From positions 10,813,044 through 10,877,043 of the forward strand of contig CM061243.1 of assembly GCA_030848705.1 (NCBI GenBank): a DNA stretch of 64,000 bases, read 5' to 3'. The stretch is from Heracleum sosnowskyi (taxonomy: Eukaryota > Streptophyta > Magnoliopsida > Apiales > Apiaceae). The position numbers were made by a program, and so were the translations under genes. The notes beneath the pieces are model-generated. The model did not search any database. It worked only from the letters and a program-made list of their open reading frames with translations, and was not told the DNA's origin. This document shows positions 11,501 through 20,823 of this stretch, piece by piece. How positions within the stretch are numbered: position 1 is the stretch's first letter; every line of letters begins with the position of its first letter.

Positions 11501-11908
11501 TTCATTTGACATTCTTGCAGACCGACACACTGTTTTTCCATCAGAGTTTGTTACCAAACTTGCTTCATAAATATTGTTGCGCCTGTTTCCAACTAGAACA
11601 ACTTTTCCAGTAGATTTACTGATAACTTCACAGTATTCAGTATGAAAATCTACATGGTTTCCTCTGTCACAGATTTGACTCACTGATAGCAGATTATGCT
11701 TGAGTCCTGAGACTAGAGCTACATTTGTGATGATGACACTTCCAAGATTAATATTGCCATATCCCAGAGTATGTCCTATGTTGCCATCTCCATAGGAAAC
11801 CTTTGGGCCAGCCTTCTCCTCAAAATCTGATAGCAGGGCTTTATTTCCAGTCATATGTCCTGAGCATCCACTGTCCAAGATAAGTGTGCTCTCTTTTATA
11901 CCCTGCAA
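8570..11908 (-). CDS. E2 pol polyprotein: protease, integrase, reverse transcriptase, RNase H
   Basis: 1,112 codons with no stop or frameshift. Domains in order: aspartic protease (DSGCSGHMTG, about residue 12), gag-pre-integrase with zinc-binding residues (WHKKLSHLNLNNI, then LCDSCQKAKQ), integrase core with HVDLFGPV, IRSDNGTEF and a GVVERKNRT glutamate (about residues 205-310), a hypervariable acidic stretch rich in NSDEA units (about 440-570), reverse transcriptase (AFLNGKLEEEV, YVDDIIFGS) and RNase H (YSDADFAG, STAEAEYIAA). All catalytic residues that can be recognised are present. The first Met is only a convenient start; pol is normally made as a fusion with gag. The NSDEA units are coded by the element's CAGAGTTT motif (reverse AAACTCTG). 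Confidence 0.93.
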   Translation of the reverse strand: MQGIKESTLILDSGCSGHMTGNKALLSDFEEKAGPKVSYGDGNIGHTLGYGNINLGSVIITNVALVSGLKHNLLSVSQICDRGNHVDFHTEYCEVISKSTGKVVLVGNRRNNIYEASLVTNSDGKTVCRSARMSNEESWKWHKKLSHLNLNNINELIRKDLVRGLPKSILSLDGLCDSCQKAKQRKSSFKSKSESSVVEPYHLLHVDLFGPVNVMSMGRKKYALVIVDEYTRYTWVYFLSKKDETAQTLMDHVNLLDKGSHHKVKIIRSDNGTEFRNSIMEAFCKERGVKQEFSAPGTPQQNGVVERKNRTLIEAARTMLEEAKLPTYFWAEAVQTACFTQNATLINKHGKTPYEMVKNKKPNLKYFHIFGCKCFVLKTHPEQLTKFELKADEGIFVGYPLSTKAFRVYNLRTKVIMESIHVSFDDKKITGLDDLDEYDQLRFENEDLFSDDVNSDEAVPTNSDEAVLINSDEAYSEPLLVNTGETENSQIEQHREPVEGEREEAQQDTENESVEETDSNSDSSNSEPSNSGGASDAAESQHMNQESMDQGGGSNNDARNHLPTARKWTQAHTPDLIIGDPDASVRTRSATNNECLYHTFLSQTEPKKVEEALQDANWITAMQEELNEFERNEVWTLVPRPKNRSIEGTKWVFRNKTDSEGVITRNKARLVAKGYSQQEGIDYDETFAPVARLEAIRIFLAYAAHKKFKVFQMDVKSAFLNGKLEEEVFVEQPPGFVDPKHPDYVYRLDKALYGLKQAPRAWYETLAQFLLESGFTRGTIDKTLFYFNSGDDLLLVQIYVDDIIFGSTNDKLCKKFAKLMQSRYQMSMMGELSYFLGLQVKQTDDGIFINQEKYTRNLLKKFGMLDSSSATTPMATATKLDKDTGASVDMTNYRGMIGSLLYLTASRPDIMYATCLCARFQADPREPHLTTVKRIFKYLKGTITLGLWYPRESEFKLIGYSDADFAGCKIDRKSTSGSCQFLGDRLVSWYSKKQKSISTSTAEAEYIAAGSCCAQILWMKNQLLDYGLRYSKIPIFCDNQSAIAMTGNPVQHSMTKHISIRYHFIREHVEEGNIELHFVSTDQQLADIFTKPLSEATFTRLVNELGMISGFD

Positions 11909-11921
11909 TCACAAACAAACA

Positions 11922-14263
11922 CTAAGTGTTAGTTTTAAGGACCCAGACTTGCTTGGATCCTTTGTCTTTCTTAACAGTGTTAGCTTTTGCAGCGGAATCA
12001 CTATCAACAGAGTTTAAACTAACATTGTCAGACTTTACACTTGCAGAGTTTGCCCTAACCCACTTCAAGTTGGGCTTTGGCTCATAATAGTTATGATAAA
12101 TAGCATGATAACTCTTACAAGTATAAATAGAATGCCAAGTGCTCCCACAGTGTGTGCATAAAGTCTGTGGTTTAACCCTTACATAATCATTCTTTACTCC
12201 TGATGTAGAAGGTAAAGAATTAATATCTTTGTTCTTATTGCAAAATCTAGAAAGATGGTTAGAACTACCACAGTTATAACATGTTTTTCTTGGAGCAGCG
12301 GCAGTAGGCAAATGATTATTTCTTTTATTTATGCCTATCTTTCCATTCCTATTTTTCTTGGATCCTTTTGGTTTCATGGCAGACTTTACCTCTTTTAGCT
12401 TATGATTGAACTGTTTTCCTGTCATCAAACCAACATTAACCTATTTTTCACAAGTTTTTACTGGCTTTTTAACAGTTTCTATTTCCATAAGATTTTCTGT
12501 TATAATATTTTCCTGTCTTTCACAGGTTTCATCTGATTCCATATCAGCTTCTCTTATTACAACAGATTTTAACTTATTGGTTTCTGGAACAAATTTCACA
12601 GGTTTAAGTTGTGGTTTAACCTTAACCTTGTCTTTAAACCTAAGTTCATCATTCTCACAATAGCCTAAACCTACAGAATCTGTCTGAAACACTTGATTGT
12701 CTGAAACACTTGATGAGTGTCTCTTCCAGAGTCTGTCCAAGTCTTGATTATTTTTCTTTCTTTTTCTAGATCAGATTCTAGTTGCTTATATCTTTTGAGC
12801 AACTCCTGTTCAACATAAACAACATCATCTCTTTCTTTTTGAATTTGCTTCATATTTTCAAGTTCTCCTTCAAGAAACTTGTTTCTATCTTTTAGACTAA
12901 GATTCTCAGATTTAATTCTCTCATTCTCTAAAGTCTGATCCCTATAACTAACATGTACGCTTTTCAGATATACTCTTAATTCAGATATATTATCAGTATC
13001 ATAAGCATAAGTAGTTAGGGGTACCTTATTTTCAGATGATTCAGTCTCATCTTTGACAGTTGCCATGAGAGCATAATTTACTCCATCATCAGAGTCTGAA
13101 GTATCTGCCCAGTCTTTGCCTTTAGAGATGAGTGCTTTCTCAGTTTTGCCTTTTTTGCACTCTGGAGCATAGTGACCCATCTCCTTACACTTGTAACACT
13201 GGATTTCAGATTTATCCTTCTTGCCAGACTTGGTCTCCCTTCCGTCAGACTTTCTAAAACTTTTTCTTTCAGAGTTTGAATCTTTCCTTGAGAATCTCTT
13301 TCCTTTCTTGAAGTTCTTGAATCCCATCTTCTTGAAGGTCTTCACCATCAATGCAGCCATTTGCATCATCTGTTCTTCATCATCCTCAGAGTCAGAAGCT
13401 TCATCAGAGTTTGAGTCATCATCAGAGTTTGATGACTCACTTTCAGATTTAATGACTAAAGCCTTTCCCTTGGCTTTCTTCCTTGATGATTCCTTCTTGA
13501 TGGGCTTGTCCTCAACTTTGAGAGCAACAGATTTTGTCTTTTTACTCATTCTTCTATTTCTTTGTTCTATCTCCAGTTCATGAGTTTTCAACAACCCATA
13601 GATTTCATCAAGATCTGTATCAGCAAGTTCATAATTATCTCTTATTGTTGTTGTCTTTAGATCCCACTTTTCAGGTAGAGATAACATAAACTTGAGATTA
13701 GACTCTTCAAGATCATATTCTTTATCAACTAAAGATAAATCATTCAGTAGTTTACAGAATCTGTCATATGTCTCAGTCAAGGTTTCATTGGCTCTTGAAT
13801 CAAAGTGCTCATACTCCTGAGTTAGTATGGTCCTCCTATTTTTCTTAATAGCACCTGTTCCTTGGCATCTGACTTCTAGAGCATCCCATATTTCTTTGGC
13901 AGTCTTGCAGCCAATTACTCTGTTAGACATCACATTATCTAAGGCACTGTGGAGAAGATGTCTTACCTTTGCATCCTTAGCAATTGATGAGATGTCCTCA
14001 GGAGTCATATCTTTCTTTTCCTTTGGAACAGTCTTTTGTTCTTGACCATCAACAACAGGAGTCAATTTAGTCGGCATATGAGGACCATCATATATTCTGT
14101 CAAGGTATTCTGGATCTGTAGCCTCCAGAAACATGGTCATCTTCACCTTCCAAATTGGATACTCCACTGGCCTGAGAATTGGAACCCTGATTGTTTCATA
14201 CCGACTCACAGAATTAGGTTTAACCTGTTCAACCTTGGGAGAAGTTTGATTTTCTTCAGACAT
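11922..14263 (-). pseudogene. E2 gag, broken by a 17-bp duplication and a stop codon
   Basis: Starts at ATG 14263, 49 bases after the primer binding site. The N-terminal part has the plant Copia gag look (VEYPIWKVKMTMFLEA) and a zinc knuckle CYKCKEMGHYAPEC. A direct duplication of 17 bp (12681-12697 and 12698-12714) shifts the frame near the C-terminus. The next frame continues to an in-frame stop at 12441-12443, then runs on to 11922. That last part has two more CX2CX4HX4C knuckles (CYNCGSSNHLSRFC and CTHCGSTWHSIYTC) and the WVLK motif typical of the gag end. Gag forms the virus-like particle, so this copy is probably not autonomous although its pol is intact. Confidence 0.85.
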
Positions 14264-14311
14264 GATTATTACTGTGTTTGAATCGAAAAACTGTATATAT
14301 TAAACAGCCTT

Positions 14312-14326
14312 GGCTCTGATACCAAT
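14312..14326 (-). other. E2 primer binding site (initiator tRNA-Met)
   Basis: Minus strand reads ATTGGTATCAGAGCC immediately after the LTR. TGGTATCAGAGC is complementary to the 3' end of plant initiator tRNA-Met, the usual Copia primer. Confidence 0.9.
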
Positions 14327-14870
14327 TGTTAGGCCGAATACACAATATATAATCAAGTATGTATGAGAATAACAATCAAGAACACACGTTTGTAAATCAA
14401 CAAACTGAATTATATTAAATAATTCTCTCTTAGTGATGTTAATGAATCACAAAGAGCTACTAGGTTACAAGAATAATATTTCAATAATCGCATCCCTTCT
14501 AGGGATAACCTATCTGTGTTTATATAGTACACAGCTACATACAATCCTTATCTAATTGATACTCCTATAAATTAGCTATACAATTCATATCAATTAAGGA
14601 TTGCTTCAGTCTTCTATTCCGTTTCCTTAGCTGTATCAATATATTCTGCTTCTTTCCATCTTCAGAATATATTGCTTCTAGAATCTTTATCTTTGCACCG
14701 ACAGCTAAGTCAACTATCACCACGTCAGACTTTATCAAACTCTGACTGGCTTCAATGTGAACTCTTCACCCAGTCAGACTTTATCAAACTCTGACTGGCT
14801 TCTAGATAAACTCTGATATGTACCTGGTACTTAAGCACTGATGAACAAACGTCAGCAATTATATCTAACA
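14327..14870 (-). repeat. E2 5' LTR
   Basis: 544 bp with TGTTAG and CTAACA ends. On the minus strand a TATA box (CTATATAAACA, about 14519-14529) lies downstream of three AAACTCTG motifs (14737-14815). Two of them sit in a repeated block containing CAGACTTTATC and CTGACTGGCTTC. Confidence 0.85.
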
Positions 14871-14908
14871 ACCTATTTAGGGCCCATTATCGAAAATCCA
14901 GTATAACA
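14871..14908 (-). repeat. E4 3' LTR stub
   Basis: These 38 bp match 35737-35774, the outer end of the E4 5' LTR, with one clear difference (ACCTA versus ACCTG). The rest of this LTR must lie beyond E2, outside the window. ACCTA is the likely E2 target site; its second copy cannot be seen. Confidence 0.85.
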
Positions 14909-14922
14909 ACTACCCCCCAAAA
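14909..14922 (-). other. E4 polypurine tract
   Basis: Minus strand reads TTTTGGGGGGTAGT directly before the LTR start TGTTATACTGG. Confidence 0.75.
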
Positions 14923-15104
14923 TTCCTTAATAATTTCAAATAAGAAATTTTCATTTTCTTCCAATAACACGGCGGGAGCCTGATGTTCAGTTTGCACGCC
15001 ATTGTCGGGTGTGTGCCAATTCATAATCGTTTATAGCTGTTCGTGGGGATGCGTGTCGTCCATTCATACGCTGACACATGTCCCCGTACTCTCTCCCCTC
15101 CATT

Positions 15105-15113
15105 CTATAAATA
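15105..15113 (+). promoter_or_regulatory. TATA box of the antisense gene in E4
   Basis: CTATAAATA lies about 465 bp before the antisense ATG. A 5' untranslated exon would end at 15284, with donor GTAAGT at 15285 and acceptor TTTTTTAG directly before the ATG at 15570. This makes an independent promoter likely. Confidence 0.55.
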
Positions 15114-17023
15114 CCTCAAAATTTCTTTCCATAAAGTCATTCGATCAAAAACAGTAACGAAACTCTGTCCATTTTGCTCAAGGATCAAACACGACGAAGA
15201 TTATCATCACCTTCCGGAATCATCACCGACAAACATCCTCAACTTCATCAAGTTCTTCAAGTTCATCCTCCAATTATTCACAAAGTAAGTAATTCGATCT
15301 CAAAAATCCCTTTTACATATGTTTTTATGTTTCTGTTATACATATCGTTTGTTCGAACTGAACAAATTGAGAACTGAGTTCCCTTGTTGAGGCGAACTCA
15401 ACCCACAGTTCGAGTTGAGCCTGGATTTGATACAAAAGCAAGATCCGTGTTCGCATCGAACACAATAATTTTGAATTTTAATCATCCGTGCGATGCGAGG
15501 ACACTTAGCAATTTTTACTTCCTTTTTCCTATTTTAGGGGCACACACTAATTTTTACCATCTTTTTTAGATGTCGAGTGCGACCCCATCCGTGTCCGTCG
15601 GTTCACTTGGTAGCACACCAAGCCCGACTCGTTCTTCAGCTACTCCGTCTCCCTTGAATCAATACCCTCCTGAACTTAGTGGTTCCAAGGAATTTCAGCG
15701 TGAATTGACGTCCATTTCTGGTCATCTAAGCCAGCCCATTTCCCCCAAATCAGCCATCACTCCTGAAGGGGCAGCTATCATAGCAAGGATAGAGAATGCG
15801 ATGCGAGCTAGTGGATCCAGTTCGCTTGGACTTCAGCTCGATCCCAATTCTGCCCTAGAAAACTATACTGGGGAAAAAGATTTATACTCATGGAGGGACA
15901 AGAAAACAGGGCCAAGTGCTTCCAGCTCGCTTGGCCTTGATGAATTATTCAATCGTGCGGTACAACCCCTAAGCGAAGATGAAGCCAATATTCAGTTGAA
16001 CCAACTCCTCCAAGAGAGAGAAGCGAAGCTTCGCACCAGCTTCTGCTGATCATCCCATTACTATTTCTGAGTCATCCATATATAGCTCCTTAGGGGGCAC
16101 CTTTTATGACAAATGCAAAGGGAAAGTAGTGGCTCGCACCCCATCTCCTTAGGATGAGTTCGAACAGAACAATGAAGATGATGACATCAGCTCGTACTGG
16201 TCGTATGACAGTCCTGCTAGCGAGGAGATAGCAGACGTATCAAAAGAAGTAGATTTATGCAATTATGCATACATCCCAGAGCCGTCTCATGTTCCTTATG
16301 ATCCCATCCAACAACCCGAGCTCGAAGGAGAGGGGTTTCTTAAAAAGCATATAATTCCAGATGGAGATGAGGGCTCATCTTTTGTTCAAGAAAGTGGAAA
16401 AATCCTGGCTTGTCGAGACCTGTCCACCTCTTTAACTGAAGACGTTCTGCACGACCTCGTGGACCAATTCAGGCCAGAAGGTCGAATAATCCTCCCCGCA
16501 CTGCACATGAGATGCTATCAATTCAATCATCCAGAAAAAGGAGGTTGGGTTCCTCGCATGGTTCTTTCATCTTTCTTGCTAAAATTGGGTATTAATGCAT
16601 CCCTTCACCCCTTCATTCAAGAAATTCTCGAGTACTATGGGCTTGCACCGCTACAAATCAACCCAAACGGCTACAGATCTGCCATAGCTCTATATATTCT
16701 TTATAAGAAGCAAGGATACCCTACTCTCACCGCCAGACAACTCGGATATTTCTTGAATTTGAAACATTCAGCCGAGTTTGGCTACTTCTATCTTTCCATT
16801 TGGCCATATTATAATAAAAAGAAATTTCTTTTCGGGGGACCAAGCAACTCGGGTAGATGGAAGGGTCCCTTTTTCTATATTCATGAAGTTCCCCGAGTCC
16901 AGACTCACTTCTACTACGACCCTGGTAAGTAATTTGTTACAGCTCGCACCGTTCTTTTTGCCTCGCACAGTTCTTTTCGTCTCACACCATTCTTATATTT
17001 TATCTTTATTTGCTCAGAACCTC

Positions 17024-18446
17024 TGAAAGGCATATGCTATAGCCTATTTGTAATTCGAGGATTCTACTCAACTTAAACCAGAATGTAATAAGTAAATATT
17101 AGATTAAAGGTCACAGGAATCTCAAAGAGTTTTATCTGTCAAGAGATTGAAGATTAAAGTCATCTACAGACTTGAAGTTATTCTACATTGAAAGAAGTTC
17201 AATTTATTGTTAAAGCCTCAGTGAAGTATTCAAGAAAGTGGATTTACTACAGTGACAGAGATTTCCGGTTGGTGACAGAAGAAGTACAGGATACAGAGTT
17301 TAGTCAAAGCTAAAGAAAAGAAGCCACAACTTTAAATGTTTTAAAGATGAAGAATTATCATTGAAGTCAGTTATTCATGAACCAGACAGTGCATCGAATG
17401 ACGACATCAATCAGTGGAATTAAAATCATCTATATTCAGTGGTTTTCAGAAGATAGAGGAATGCAAGGAATTTAAGTTATCTTCTTTAAATTTATTAATT
17501 AAATTTAATTAATAAATTAATTCTATCAGAATTAATTTATTAATTAAATTAATTAAGTTAGTTGCTTAAATTATTTATTAAATTAATTCTATAGAAGAAT
17601 TAATTTAATCTAGAATTTAATCTAACTAAATTCAATTAAAAGAATTTAACTTAAGTACTAGTATGACCTGGTTTTTTAAATATCAAAAACTCGGTATGAC
17701 CATGTATTGTTAACAGGTCATACCAAATTTTAATCAGGTCATACAAGTCATGTGTCAGGTTCTACCGAGTGTGGCAGGTCATACAATGTGCTTTTCAAGG
17801 TTCTACCTAATTAAATGAAAAGTGTGTGCAGGTCATACCGGTTTTGTTTCTAAGGTCATACAAGTTCATTTCCTAAGGTTCTACCAAGAGTTGTTGGAAG
17901 AACTTGAGGTCATACAAGACACTTTTGCAGGTCATACAAGGCAAATGTATTTTGTATAAACAGGCGGCCAAAAAGAGACAGAAGAAGATTGTATTATCAA
18001 AGCATACAGCCATTTCTCTCAAGAACAAACGAAGAAGCCATTTAATCTCATTTCTTCTCAAGCAATTAATTCTAGTTTGTATTGTTAAATCCAAACCACT
18101 AGAAGTTGATTACTTGTATTGCTTTGATTAACTAGCGGATTTTTATCCCTAGAATTTATCTCGAACTTGCTATTAGCATTCGATCTTTTTATTACAAATA
18201 TTAGAAAAGTTCATGTCGAATTTATTCTAAATTTGTATTAATTAGTTTGAGATAAATACTTTGTAATCCTTATTGTATTTGCAACACCCTTCAAGTTTAA
18301 TATAGTTTATATTTAACTTGAATCTTGTTTCATTTATATTCCGCATTAATTTGTTCTTAATTGTTAAATTATTCAAAGGACAAATTTCGATAAAACGGTA
18401 TAGTTTGTATTCAACCCCCCTTCTACAAACTTATCAGGACCTAACA
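17024..18446 (+). repeat. E3 5' LTR
   Basis: 1,423 bp, TGAAAGGC to CCTAACA. It holds the GGTCATAC motif array (17661-17937) and, right after it, a TATA box (TATAAA, 17955-17960). An AT-rich block at 17480-17600 is about 45 bp longer than in the 3' LTR. Confidence 0.93.
17661..17937 (+). promoter_or_regulatory. E3 LTR array of GGTCATAC motifs
   Basis: In 277 bp there are seven GGTCATAC, two reversed GTATGACC and three GGTTCTACC variants, twelve sites in all, ending 17 bp before the TATA box. Spacing is irregular (about 15-40 bp), so this is not a simple tandem repeat. The 3' LTR carries the same array at 25742-26018. An enhancer-like or protein-binding role is inferred. Confidence 0.7.
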
Positions 18447-18461
18447 ATTGGCATCAGAGCC
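18447..18461 (+). other. E3 primer binding site (initiator tRNA-Met)
   Basis: ATTGGCATCAGAGCC follows the LTR directly. It differs by one base (GCATC for GTATC) from the E2 site. Confidence 0.85.
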
Positions 18462-18552
18462 TTTTGATTGATATACAAATCAAAGATCCAATTGTTTTGA
18501 GATTTTTCTTTTAAACTCTGATTTTTTATCTTATTCCTAAAAATCTCAAAAG

Positions 18553-20808
18553 ATGTCTACTACACAGAAAGTGGGTACAGTCAAAATCCCAATGTTCAGC
18601 AAGGAGCATTATCCAATGTGGAAGAAGAAAATGCTCCTATTTCTTAAGGTTGCAAATCCTAAATACATTGAGGTGATGAAGAGTGGTCCCAAAATCCCTA
18701 TGATTATTGAGGAAGAGCTAAAAGTGGATAACATTGTTACTAGGGCTGCTAGGATGTATCCTAAGGATCCCAAGGATTTCACTCCTGGTGAAAAAGAGGA
18801 TGTTACCTTGGATTCCTGTCTTCAGTTGATCCTTATTGATAGTCTTGATCCTATCATGCATAATCATGTCCTAAATTGTGACACTGCCAAACACATTTGG
18901 GATACCATAGAGATAATCAATGAGGGGACAGAGGAAGTTAGGGAGAATATGCTGGAAATTCTCACCTCACAATATGAGCATTTCAGATCAAACCCTGGTG
19001 AAGGTATCTCTCAGGTTTTTGAGAGATACAACAAATTAATCAATGATCTGAATCTCAATGGGAAGCACTACACCAACAAGGAGATTAACAAGAAGTTTCT
19101 TCTTACACTTCCACCTCATTTGGAGCACAAAATATCTGCCATTAGAGAAGCAAGAGATATTAATGAGATTGCTTTGGAGAGATTGTATGGTGTGCTGAAG
19201 ACCTATGAGCTGGAGCAGATTCAACAAAGGGAGCTGTATGGAACTGGGAAGATTGTTGGTACCTCTACTACATTGGTTGCTGAAGTCCCACAGAGACTGG
19301 AAGTGAAGGCTGTTCAACCTTCCAGTTCTAACATGAATGTTATTGATGCTAAATATGGATTAACATCCATTGATCAATCTGGTGGTGACTTCTATTCTTT
19401 AGAAGAACTTGATCAGCTGGAGGATGGTGATTTGGCTTTGATAGTCAGGAAATTTGGGAAGTTCAGATTCAAGAGGAATCCCAATCTTAAGTTCAGACCC
19501 AGATTTCAGAGAGGTGGATCTTCATCTTCAAGTGGCACAAGGAGTGGATACAAAACTGGAACTGTGGATAGGAGCATAATCAGATGCTACAATTGCAATG
19601 AGTTGGGTCACTTTGCTACTGAGTGCAGAAAGCCAAAGTAAGTGACTAGAAACACATTTGATTCTAGCAAGAAGAACAAGATTGGGAAAGCCTATGTTGC
19701 TGAGGGAAAGAGTTGGGATGACACTGACAGTGATGAAGAAGCAGGTGAGATTGGGAATCTTGCACTCATGGCAATAGGAGGCAAACTCTTTGATTCCATG
19801 TTATCTTCACCCAACATGTCTGAGGTAAAGTTTACTGACGCTGAAATGATTTATCATCTTGGTGGCACCATAAGTTGTGCACGCACTGAAAATGATAGAA
19901 TAAATCTTTTAAACACAAATCTTGAAAAGGAATTAAAAGAATTGAAACTTGTGCATGTTAATCAGGATGAACTTACTGAGAAAATTGCTTTTCTTGAGAA
20001 TAGGGTTAAATGTTATATTCAACTGGAAACCATTCTCAAAGATCAGATTAGTGAGCTTAAAACCAAAGCTAATGCCTATTACAACTCTTGTAAAACGGCT
20101 AAAGAAATTTTCAATAAACAAGCTATTGGTAATCATGTCAGTATAGGTTATGATTATAATGAGGCTATTGGATTGCTTGGTATTAATACACCTTGTAGAG
20201 TCAGAGAAGAAGGAAAGGTTGTTCCTTATATACTTAAGGGTATTGAAACACCCTTCTGTAAAGAATCCATAGCAGATCCTATGAATGAATACTCTATAAT
20301 CATTGCTGAAGAGATTCGTGAAGAAGATATGGCTTTGGAAGTTGAACAGTCCAAAAAATGTATATCTGATATTCCAGTCAAAGTTGCTACAACTAAAAAG
20401 ACTAAATCAGATATCCATAAGTTGGATCAAAACAACTGTAGAACTAACATGCCTGCTATTAATTCTTCTCATAAAGCATGTGGTGTGAGTAATTGCATGT
20501 CTTGTGCTTTTAATGTTATGTATGCTTTCTTTAATAAAAAGCATGTATCTAGTGATAAGACTGCTCCACGTCAACATGTTAATAATAAGAAGCATGTTAA
20601 AACAAAGACTACTAGTCCTCCTCAGACTAGAGTGGATTCATTTATCCCTAAGCCTACTCAGAAATGTGTTAAGGCTGGTTATAAATGGAAACGCTCTTAT
20701 GTGAAAGAGGTTGAAGTAGTTTTAGCTAAAAATGTTGTTTTGCCTGACAAAGGCCAGTTCTTTAAGTATGCCGGACCCAATCAATTTTGGGCTCCGAAGA
20801 AGGTCTAA
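18553..20808 (+). pseudogene. E3 gag with one in-frame stop
   Basis: ATG 18553 opens a plant Copia gag (HYPMWKKKMLLFLKVANP, then EQIQQRELYG) with a zinc knuckle CYNCNELGHFATEC. TAA at 19639-19641 interrupts the frame right after the knuckle, but the same frame continues (TRNTFDSSKKNK) to TAA at 20806-20808. That second part is Lys-rich and ends with the FWAPKK motif of the gag end. One nonsense change is the simplest reading. The bases around the stop (AAAGTAAGT) also look like a splice donor, but no acceptor that I tested by eye restores the pol frame. Confidence 0.85.
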
Positions 20809-20823
20809 TCAATTTGATATTGC

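Larger units (their letters stand above)
7784..14870 (-). mobile_element. E2: Ty1/Copia LTR retrotransposon, minus strand, interrupted by E1
   Basis: Minus strand, right to left: 5' LTR (14327-14870), primer binding site, gag (14263-11922, damaged), intact pol (11908-8570), then about 790 bp of 3' internal DNA that stops at the end of the E1 LTR. No 3' LTR of E2 is in the window, so E1 probably split it. At its right end E2 abuts ACCTA and then E4 LTR sequence, so E2 was inserted in the 3' LTR of E4. Confidence 0.85.

Noticed and set aside
17873..18131. Small ORFs in both E3 LTRs
   Set aside because: Present in both LTRs only because LTRs are copies; no domain, and they overlap the TATA and leader region.
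19636..19645. Splice donor (AAAGTAAGT) at the E3 gag stop
   Set aside because: Joining to the TTGCAG acceptor at 20828 or to AAACAG at 20838 does not give the pol frame; a nonsense mutation is simpler.
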